Shown here: piece after piece, positions 35,161 to 42,278 of the stretch
How the letters are laid out: the number at the start of each line of letters is the position of its first letter
Position numbering within the stretch: position 1 is the stretch's first letter
DNA from: Prevotellaceae bacterium
Lineage (GTDB): Bacteria; Bacteroidota; Bacteroidia; Bacteroidales; UBA932
DNA length: 43,522 nucleotides
Direction: 5' to 3'
Assembly: GCA_031290835.1 (NCBI GenBank)
Contig: JAISLN010000203.1
Span: 1 to 43,522 of the forward strand
The notes under the pieces: model-generated
What the model saw: the letters and a program-made list of their open reading frames with translations, nothing else
Databases searched by the model: none
Told to the model about the DNA's origin: nothing
Translations under genes and position numbers: made by a program

Positions 35161-35220
35161 CAGGGTCAACCACAAAACCGACCACATGGGGTGCATTTCA
35201 AATTGGCGCAAGCATGGATC

Positions 35221-35243
35221 ATCAACGAGCATCACAAAATCAC
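35221..35243 (+). repeat. Flanking direct repeat A copy 2
   Basis: ATCAACGAGCATCACAAAATCAC; overlaps the 3' end of the minus-strand ATPase CDS. Confidence 0.85.
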
Positions 35244-36461
35244 ACCGCGCGAAGTATAATCTGCATTTGACAAAAATTCTCTCAGGTGAACCTGCCTAAT
35301 TCCTTTGTAGCTGCCAACAGGTATTTCGTCCATTGTTACCACCATTTTTGGAAAATTATTTTTGATTTCCAGCAAGTTGCCAAATTCTCGTTGCATAACA
35401 TTTTCATCATAAAGCATATAGGCAACTTGAATGTAGAGGCGTTCTCCGTTTTTTTCGGCAACAAAATCAACCTCACGGTCGGCGTTCTTGCCAACGTAAA
35501 CCGCGTATCCACAACGTTTAAGCTGCATAAAAACAGCATTTTCCATTAGCTTATTTACATCGTTACGGAAGTTAAACGAGCGAATAGCGTTGCGAAGACC
35601 AATATCCTCAAAGTAGTATTTTTCGCCCGTTTCAAAAATTTTCAGCCCATTCACATCGGCACGGGGCGTACGATACACAAAAAAAGCGCTGCAAAGTGCA
35701 TGCAGATAGCTGATGATAGTTTGCGGCGTAAGGATGATTTGCTGCGACTTCAGGTACTTGCTAATGTTAAAAGCAGATAGTATATTTCCTACATTGTCAA
35801 CAAGATATGCAACCAAGCTTTCGAGAAGTGCCACGTTGCGAATATTTTGGCGGGCAACTACATCTTTGAGTAAAATAGAGGAATATACATTTTTCAGATA
35901 TTCGAAAGAGGCATTTTTGTCGGAGCCAAAGTTGGGCAAAAACGGCATCCCGCCAATTGTAAGATATTGATTAATAGCATCATTTGAATTTTCAATGTGG
36001 TTAAATTCAAGAAATTCCAAGTAGCTCAGCGAGTGAATTTCAAATGCAGCATATCTACCGGCGAGCATGGTTGCCAGCTCGCCGGAGAGCAGCTGAGCGT
36101 TGCTGCCGGTACAGTAAATATCACATTTTCCTTCGTTGAGCAAGCTTCGCAGGCATTTCTCAAACGAGGTAATTTCCTGTATCTCATCAATAAAGAGGAA
36201 GTTATTCCCGTCTTTCAAATGCATAACCACGTAGCTGTACAAATCACTGTCGTTTTTGATAGTAGCAAATTTGTGCAGCTCCTTGTCTATGAAAATAATA
36301 TTTGCAGGATGATATTTTGCTTTGATATCTTCCATCAGCTGAAGCAAAATGTAGCTCTTCCCGACACGGCGTTGCCCCATCAATACCTTTATAACATTTT
36401 GGTTGACAAAAGCTTCAATCTGCTTGATGTATGATTTTCGGGGGATAATCTGTTTTTCCAT
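35232..36461 (-). CDS. AAA ATPase with DUF4143-like C-terminal domain (copy 3)
   Basis: 409 aa; GQRRVGKSYILLQLM; NFLFIDEIQEITSFEKCLRSLL; YCTGSNAQLLSGELATMLAGR; DREVDFVAEKNGERLYIQVAY. Confidence 0.93.
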   Translation of the reverse strand: MEKQIIPRKSYIKQIEAFVNQNVIKVLMGQRRVGKSYILLQLMEDIKAKYHPANIIFIDKELHKFATIKNDSDLYSYVVMHLKDGNNFLFIDEIQEITSFEKCLRSLLNEGKCDIYCTGSNAQLLSGELATMLAGRYAAFEIHSLSYLEFLEFNHIENSNDAINQYLTIGGMPFLPNFGSDKNASFEYLKNVYSSILLKDVVARQNIRNVALLESLVAYLVDNVGNILSAFNISKYLKSQQIILTPQTIISYLHALCSAFFVYRTPRADVNGLKIFETGEKYYFEDIGLRNAIRSFNFRNDVNKLMENAVFMQLKRCGYAVYVGKNADREVDFVAEKNGERLYIQVAYMLYDENVMQREFGNLLEIKNNFPKMVVTMDEIPVGSYKGIRQVHLREFLSNADYTSRGVIL

Positions 36462-36590
36462 TTCTTTTATACTTTAAATCGCAGGCAAAAGTACAAAAAA
36501 TTTCTTTTATATCATAAGCATCATATTTTACTGTCCAAGTTGGTATCCCTGAGCTGCTGACTATGAGTTTTTCAGCGGCGGCACCAAAGG

Positions 36591-36629
36591 TCGTTTGTAA
36601 TTTTTAATTCCAGATTTCGTACCCTCCAT
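36591..36629 (+). repeat. Flanking direct repeat B copy 2
   Basis: tcgtttgtaatttttaattccagatttcgtaccctccat. Confidence 0.75.
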
Positions 36630-36658
36630 TGTTTAGTCAAAATAAATTACTACTTTTG
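36629..36658 (+). promoter_or_regulatory. Putative Bacteroidetes promoter TTG-N19-TActTTTG
   Basis: TTG 36629-36631, TACTTTTG 36651-36658; CDS starts 36686. Confidence 0.7.
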
Positions 36659-36685
36659 CTTTCATTCAGTAGTATTTTGGTTAAA

Positions 36686-37765
36686 ATGAAGATAGGCGAT
36701 AAAGTTCGTTTTCTCAACGATGTCGGCGGCGGAGAGGTGCTGCGTATTGAGGGTAAAGTTGTCATTGTCTGCGACGAGGATGGCTTTGAAATACCCACGC
36801 CCATGGCCAGCTTGGTAGTGGTAAACGACGATAGAGCGGCTGCCGGTGAGCGCAAAGCCGAGGCACAGCGCGCTTCCTTTTCGGCAGCACGGCAGGCCGA
36901 CGTTAACCCCAAAAATCGGGTAGGGGACGCCAACCTTACGGACGCACCGGAAGAGCCGCCGCCGTCGGCAGCCGCTTCGACCGACGCGCCGGGCGAAACC
37001 TACGAGCTAATGCTTGCATTCTTGCCGCCCGCAAACGAAAAAACCGACCTCTACCTGCTGAACGACAGCCCTTACCGTGCGCTATATAGCGTTGGCATGT
37101 ACGAGCGCGATGGTAGCGTGCAACCTTTAGCGCAGGGTCAAATGGAGGGAGATAGTAAATTGCTAATAAATACGTTAAGCATTAACAAGCTGCGCGATTT
37201 CCAAACGTTTCGCGTTGAGGTTGTGCTTTACAAAAACATCAGCTACAAGCCACAAAACCTTGATGCAGCTGACGTAGAGCTCAACCCGCTCAAGTTTTTC
37301 CGGCAGGGAGCTTTTGTTGAGAACGAGTTTTTTGATGATAAAGCGCTGATTATACGCCTTTTTTCGAGCGAAGCGGTGGAAAAGGAAAAAATCCGCAACG
37401 TTTCGGCGGAGGAAATTAAGGAGGCAATGAAGCAAAAGAACGATGTGCTGCCTGTGCCTCAGAAGCCGGAAGAGTATCCTGAATTGGAGGAAGTTGACTT
37501 ACATGCAGAAATGTTGGTGAACGACGTGCACAAATTCTCAGCCGGCGAGCTGCTGGAGCTGCAAATGTCGCGCTTCACGGCTGCGCTTGAGAATGCGCTG
37601 TCGTCGGGGCGAAAAGGCAGGATAGTGTTTATACATGGCATTGGCAGCGGCAAGCTCAAGCAAGAGTTGAGGCAATGCCTGACAAAAACCTATCCGCTAA
37701 TTTCGTTTCAAGACGCTTCCTTCCGCGAGTATGGCTACGGCGCAACAATGGTATTTTTGGGGTAG
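36686..37765 (+). CDS. DUF2027 / Smr-domain protein (MutS2-like C-terminus)
   Basis: Start at MKIGDKVRFLNDVGGGEVLRIEGKVVIVCDEDGFEIPTP; C-term EVDLHAEML...GRKGRIVFIHGIGSGKLKQELRQCL...YGYGATMVFLG (Smr). Confidence 0.93.
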   Translation: MKIGDKVRFLNDVGGGEVLRIEGKVVIVCDEDGFEIPTPMASLVVVNDDRAAAGERKAEAQRASFSAARQADVNPKNRVGDANLTDAPEEPPPSAAASTDAPGETYELMLAFLPPANEKTDLYLLNDSPYRALYSVGMYERDGSVQPLAQGQMEGDSKLLINTLSINKLRDFQTFRVEVVLYKNISYKPQNLDAADVELNPLKFFRQGAFVENEFFDDKALIIRLFSSEAVEKEKIRNVSAEEIKEAMKQKNDVLPVPQKPEEYPELEEVDLHAEMLVNDVHKFSAGELLELQMSRFTAALENALSSGRKGRIVFIHGIGSGKLKQELRQCLTKTYPLISFQDASFREYGYGATMVFLG

Positions 37766-37825
37766 GAGTGTGCTATAGAAGTTAAAGTTAAATGTAATTT
37801 TTTACGCTCAATTTTCAAATAACCA

Positions 37826-38175
37826 AACCGGTAAGGTACTCTATCGCTGTCCTGCGATGAGCAGGAGAGAGGAAAGTCCGGGCAAGGCAGAGCGCCACGC
37901 TACCTAACGGGTAGATGCTCGCAAGGGCATGCAATGCGTAACAGAAAACAACCGTCGCGCCAACGCGCGATAAGGGTGAAAAGGTGGGGTAAGAGCCCAC
38001 CGCGGCAGTGGCGACACGCGCCGGCAGTACGCTCCGTGGCTTGCAAGACCATGTACACCAGCGCTATAGGGCTGCTCGTCCGATGCTGGGGGGTAGGTTG
38101 CTTGAGCGCTACGGCAACGCAGCGCCTAGATAAATGATAGAGCTCGACAGAACCCGGCTTACAGCCTTACCGGTT
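37826..38175 (+). ncRNA. rnpB: RNase P RNA (bacterial class A type)
   Basis: Terminal P1 pairing AACCGGTAAGG / CCTTACCGGTT; GAGAGGAAAGTCCGGGC; ACAGAAAA; GGTAAGAGCCCACCG; TAGATAAATGATAGAGCTCGACAGAACCCGGCTTACAG; followed by T-tract. Confidence 0.97.
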
Positions 38176-38180
38176 TTTTT

Positions 38181-38395
38181 AGAAGATAGAAGTTTAGGAG
38201 ATAGGAGTTTAGAAGAATTTTTGTGAATAAAAAATCCTATTTAATATAATGTAAATTATCAAACAAACATATTTGCCATCCTAACATTCTAATTCTAAAC
38301 ATTCTAATTCTAAACTCCTACATTCTAAACTTCTACATTCTCTAAACATTCTCTAAACTCCTACATTCTCTAAACTCCTAACATTCTAAACTCCC
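38181..38395. repeat. Degenerate short tandem/inverted repeat array (CTAAACTCCTACATTCT-like; left part inverted: AGAAGTTTAGGAGATAGGAGTTTAGAAG)
   Basis: Direct inspection between rnpB and truA. Confidence 0.85.
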
Positions 38396-39139
38396 ATCAA
38401 ATACTTCATCCACATAGCTTACAAAGGCACTGCTTATCATGGTTGGCAGCTGCAAAAAAATGCGCACACCGTTCAGGCGGAGCTTAACCAAGCCTTACAG
38501 CTGCTCCTTGACGAGCCTGTTGAAACGCTTGGCTGCGGACGCACCGATACCGGCGTTCATGCACGCCGGTTTACCGCCCATTTTAAAGCTCAAAAACTCG
38601 TTAACGTACAGCAATTTACGATAAATATAAACAAAATCCTGCCTCCCGATATATCCTGCTACAACGTGTGCCCTGTGCCGGATGCCGCCAACGCTCGCTT
38701 CGACGCCATTTCCCGTACATACAAGTACTTTGTTACACTTGTAAAAAACCCATTTTTAACGGAATACGCTCATTACGTGCACCATCCGCTCAGCGTAGAA
38801 GCTATGAATGCAGCCGCCAGCCTGCTGCTGACCACGACCGATTTCACAAGCTTTGCCAAGCTGCATAGCGACGTCAAAACCAACATTTGTACGCTATATG
38901 AAGCATATTGGTCTGAAAATAAAGAAAATAATACCCTTGTCTTCACCATTAGAGCTAACCGTTTTTTGCGCAACATGGTACGCGCTATTGTCGGGACGTT
39001 GCTGGACGTTGGGCGCGGTAAGCTTAGCCTTGAAGAGCTTACAAAAGTAATCGACAGCAAAAACCGCTGTAGCGCAAGCACCTCTGCCCCTGCACACGGG
39101 CTGTTCTTGTGGGAGGTGGAGTATGAATTAGGAAGATAG
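38396..39139 (+). CDS. truA: tRNA pseudouridine synthase A; no ATG/GTG/TTG at the expected start, apparent ATC start codon
   Basis: Translation (I/M)KYFIHIAYKGTAYHGWQLQKNAHTVQAELNQALQLLLDEPVETLGCGRTDTGVHARRFTAHF...; catalytic GRTDTGVHA lies upstream of the listed ORF start (GTG 38666); in-frame TAA at 38387. Confidence 0.88.
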   Translation: MKYFIHIAYKGTAYHGWQLQKNAHTVQAELNQALQLLLDEPVETLGCGRTDTGVHARRFTAHFKAQKLVNVQQFTININKILPPDISCYNVCPVPDAANARFDAISRTYKYFVTLVKNPFLTEYAHYVHHPLSVEAMNAAASLLLTTTDFTSFAKLHSDVKTNICTLYEAYWSENKENNTLVFTIRANRFLRNMVRAIVGTLLDVGRGKLSLEELTKVIDSKNRCSASTSAPAHGLFLWEVEYELGR

Positions 39140-40393
39140 CCTGAATGCCGGGCTCATTCGGTCTTGCTCGTCCCTTGAAAGCCTATATTGGCTTGCAAGC
39201 TGGCTCCATCCTGACGCGACGTTAGCCGTACTTTGAATGATGGCGGTCGCCTTGTTATTTGTCAGCCGGAAAAACGGGGCAATTTCTGCTGCCAAGCGCA
39301 AATCCAGCGAATTATCGTATGCCGAAATATTTAGCTTCAGGCCTGTACCTTTCGGGTTGGGGTTGATGTCATAGGCAGGCGAAAGCCGCCAACCTGCGCT
39401 TGTCAGCAAAAAGCCGTGATTTCGCAGGTGATCATCCGTATTGCTCACGCAGATGGAAAAAACAATGCGCCGAAACAACTCTTCCAAATCCTGATGCACA
39501 TTTGCACTTTTCCGCGTAATAAATTCGGCCAGCTCCAAATAGCTTGCTCCCTCCTGAAAACCAACGCCATCAGTATAGCCCAAAAGCGTCATGGCAGAAG
39601 CAAAGTGCAGCCGTTTTCCGGACGCTGTTCGGTCAAAACGTTTTGTCAAAAAAGTGTGATGCCTGCCGGAAAACGTTTTTGCCGTTGCCTGCGCTACGTT
39701 CAGCCCGGCTATTTGCGCCAACTCATTGGCAATCATTTCCCATGCGCCGACGTCGTACCGGTCTTCCCTACTCGGAAACTTGGCAATCCACAGCGACCCG
39801 TCGGTATTTTTGACGCCCGCTTTCGGTCGTGCGCCGCCCAACGAAGAGCCGGGGGCAAGCAACATGTACAGCCATTTCAGGGTTTCGGCGTCGTCTTCCA
39901 TCATATCGTTTTCCAGCTGATAGCTTGCCCGCTCAAGTTCACGAATAGAAGTCCACGGAGGCGTTGCAAAATTTCGGTTGTCGTTCATAAACGTGCCGGT
40001 TGCCGTTTCCTTAAACCGCAAAGCGCCCATTCGTTGTTCGTCGAAAACACCCAGCAAATAATCCGATTCGCTTAAGCTCCGTCGCGGCCGGTTTTCCATA
40101 CGGGCAAGAATAGATTCGCGCCTGTCCATCAGCGTTCGCCCCCAGCGGTCGGGCGAAGAATCAAGAAACACGCCGAAATTGCCTTTATCATCGCGCAAAT
40201 ACTGAACGCCGGGATAAAGCCCCAAATCAGGGTCAACTTCCTGCACAAAAGCAGATTGCAGCCAATTTTTGTCGTACTCAAAGGAAAAAATTTCCTTTCC
40301 CCGTGAGTACGAGGAAAGCAGCGTACCAATGAATTGCGGCGCTTCCGCCCCACCCCAATCGGCGTAAGCCAATATTTTTTTGCTACTGTTCAT
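39128..40393 (-). CDS. hipA: HipA-family toxin / serine-threonine kinase
   Basis: FGVFLDSSPDRWGR; LAPGSSLGGARPKAGV; WIAKFPSREDRYDVGAWE; FLTKRFDR; ICVSNTDDHLRNHGFLL; YDINPNP; start at MNSSKKILAYADWGG. Confidence 0.95.
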   Translation of the reverse strand: MNSSKKILAYADWGGAEAPQFIGTLLSSYSRGKEIFSFEYDKNWLQSAFVQEVDPDLGLYPGVQYLRDDKGNFGVFLDSSPDRWGRTLMDRRESILARMENRPRRSLSESDYLLGVFDEQRMGALRFKETATGTFMNDNRNFATPPWTSIRELERASYQLENDMMEDDAETLKWLYMLLAPGSSLGGARPKAGVKNTDGSLWIAKFPSREDRYDVGAWEMIANELAQIAGLNVAQATAKTFSGRHHTFLTKRFDRTASGKRLHFASAMTLLGYTDGVGFQEGASYLELAEFITRKSANVHQDLEELFRRIVFSICVSNTDDHLRNHGFLLTSAGWRLSPAYDINPNPKGTGLKLNISAYDNSLDLRLAAEIAPFFRLTNNKATAIIQSTANVASGWSQLASQYRLSRDEQDRMSPAFRLSS

Positions 40394-40715
40394 CGCTGGC
40401 TGTTTTTCTTTTCGGCGCACGCTTTTTCACCAATATCTCCGCGTCTTGCAGCTTCCGCCCCAGCGCATCGTCGGCAGCCATAGTGGATAAATTTTTTTCC
40501 AGCCCCAGCACAAAGAGCACTTGCGCGTAGTATCCCATTGATACATTCGGCTGCCCTTTTTCAATTTGCCAAAGCGTAGAGCGGGAAATTCCCGACCGCT
40601 CGGCAACCTGCTCGGCGCTTAGCTTTCGCCGGAGCCGCGCCAATTTAATATCTTCGCCCAACTCTTCCAGAATTTTTGTAAGACGAGGCAGCAAAGTGTA
40701 TTTTGTTCGCTTCAT
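40383..40715 (-). CDS. hipB: HipB-like XRE-family antitoxin/regulator
   Basis: 110 aa; LARLRRKLSAEQVAERSGISRSTLWQIEKGQPNVSMGYYAQVLFVLGLE; overlaps hipA start. Confidence 0.92.
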   Translation of the reverse strand: MKRTKYTLLPRLTKILEELGEDIKLARLRRKLSAEQVAERSGISRSTLWQIEKGQPNVSMGYYAQVLFVLGLEKNLSTMAADDALGRKLQDAEILVKKRAPKRKTASDEQ

Positions 40716-40733
40716 AACGTTTTATATTGCGCA

Positions 40734-40765
40734 CAAAGATAGGTATTTTGTTTGAAATATCAAAC
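40734..40765 (-). promoter_or_regulatory. Putative hipBA promoter (TTTG-N19-TAtcTTTG) with overlapping palindromic operator GTTTGATATTTCAAAC
   Basis: Minus-strand TATCTTTG 40741-40734, TTTG 40764-40761, palindrome 40750-40765. Confidence 0.7.
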
Positions 40766-40783
40766 ATTATGGGAATATCATAG

Positions 40784-41245
40784 TCAGAAGATTTCGTCAA
40801 ACGGAGAAACGCCGGGAGGATTAAATAAGCCCCATTGGTCGGTGATATAGCTCCACTTGTCGAATCCGGCTACCCATTCTATGAACAAAAGGCGGTATTC
40901 TTCAATCAGCTTCCTGACTATCTGAAAATATTCAACATTCTCAAAACCGAACATTTCCAACGAATGATTCATAATCTTTAAATCGCAAGCGGCTTTTCGG
41001 ATAAACGTTGCCGCTTCCATTTTTAGGTCGTATAGCTCCACCGCCTCTGCACCTGCCACTTTGGCTGTCAGCAAAGAGGCGTTGACAATCATTTCGTCCT
41101 TCAGAAATTGTAGCTGTTCATTGTCCTCAGGAAACAATCCGGCGATTAATCGAGCTACATCTAAGATTTCTTCACCTTTTTTAAAAATAGGCAAACTTCT
41201 TACATCCGGTTTGTCATCATCATCATCGTCGTCGTCATAAAACAT
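40784..41245 (-). CDS. Hypothetical protein with N-terminal poly-Asp tract
   Basis: 153 aa; MFYDDDDDDDDKPDVRSLPIFKKGEEILDVARLIAGLFPEDNEQ; acidic helical protein. Confidence 0.75.
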   Translation of the reverse strand: MFYDDDDDDDDKPDVRSLPIFKKGEEILDVARLIAGLFPEDNEQLQFLKDEMIVNASLLTAKVAGAEAVELYDLKMEAATFIRKAACDLKIMNHSLEMFGFENVEYFQIVRKLIEEYRLLFIEWVAGFDKWSYITDQWGLFNPPGVSPFDEIF

Positions 41246-41449
41246 AAAATGTAGTTTAAGAATAAATTATTGATTATTAAAGCTATCTCTGATTATTTCA
41301 GCGCTATCAGCTTGTATTGAGCTATTTTGTTTTGTATGATTATTTTGCTTTGATATTCTCCCTACCTTTGTTTCACGGTTTTTGCTGTTACGTCGAAGCT
41401 CTTGTAGAATTTATTGAAATTAAAAATATGCAAATATACGAATTTTTTG

Positions 41450-41492
41450 ATGCTGCACAAAAGCATGAAAAAAACATTGTAGTGTGCAGCAT
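41450..41492 (+). promoter_or_regulatory. Inverted repeat (10-bp perfect stem ATGCTGCACA/TGTGCAGCAT) just upstream of the mnmD-like CDS
   Basis: 41450-41459 and 41483-41492; CDS ATG at 41509. Confidence 0.55.
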
Positions 41493-41508
41493 GATAGCCT
41501 GATATAGT

Positions 41509-42162
41509 ATGCAAAATATAGCTGTTACCGCCGATGGCTCTCACACTGTCAGGAGCGAGCAATTCAACGAATGTTACCACTCGGAGCGTGGCGCTGTTAT
41601 GGAGTCACGGCACGTGTTTATTGACGCCGGGTTTAGGCAGGTGGAGCGAGCACAAATTGCTGTGCTTGAGGTTGGATTTGGCACGGGGCTAAATGCTTTA
41701 CTTACCATGCTTGAGGCCGAAAAATCGGGCCAACACGTTTACTACGAAAGCATTGACCCCTACCCTCTTGATTTATCTACCGCCGAGATGCTTAACTTTT
41801 CAGCATTTTTGGGCATTGACAAGCAGCTGTTTATGGAGCTTCATCGGCATGAATGGAATACGCCATTTGCCGTAACGCCCCGCTTCACGCTGCACAAAAT
41901 TAAGAAAAACTTGCTGAATTACAGCCTGCAAGGAAAATTTGACGTGGTGTACTTCGATGCGTTTTCGCCCGAAGCTCAACCGGAGCTGTGGACAAACGAG
42001 GTTTTTAGCCGTATTTATAGCTCACTCAACAACAATTCGTTGCTAACAACCTACTCAAGTAAAGGTACAGCCAAAAGAAACCTCCGCGAAGCCGGATTTA
42101 CGGTACAGCGGCTTCCGGGCGCCGGAGGCAAGCGGCACATGCTGAGGGCTGTTAAGCTTTGA
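41509..42162 (+). CDS. mnmD: MnmC N-terminal-domain/DUF752-like tRNA methyltransferase (MnmD-like)
   Basis: 217 aa; VTADGSHTVRSEQFNECYHSERGAVMESRHVFIDAG; VLEVGFGTGLNALLTML; VYFDAFSPEAQPELWTNEVF; TYSSKGTAKRNLREAGFTVQRLPGAGGKRHMLRA. Confidence 0.93.
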   Translation: MQNIAVTADGSHTVRSEQFNECYHSERGAVMESRHVFIDAGFRQVERAQIAVLEVGFGTGLNALLTMLEAEKSGQHVYYESIDPYPLDLSTAEMLNFSAFLGIDKQLFMELHRHEWNTPFAVTPRFTLHKIKKNLLNYSLQGKFDVVYFDAFSPEAQPELWTNEVFSRIYSSLNNNSLLTTYSSKGTAKRNLREAGFTVQRLPGAGGKRHMLRAVKL

Positions 42163-42278
42163 GCTGAAAGCTAAGAATTGAAGCGTAGGTTTTTAGCGTT
42201 AATGAAGCTTGCTTTTGCGCTTTGCGCCGCTTTTTTGGCTATATTTGCTACCGTTATACCCATCTATAGGAGAACTGA

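Noticed and set aside
38666-39139. truA starting at GTG 38666 as in the ORF track
   Set aside because: Would remove the conserved N-terminal domain and catalytic GRTDTGVHA, which is in frame upstream.
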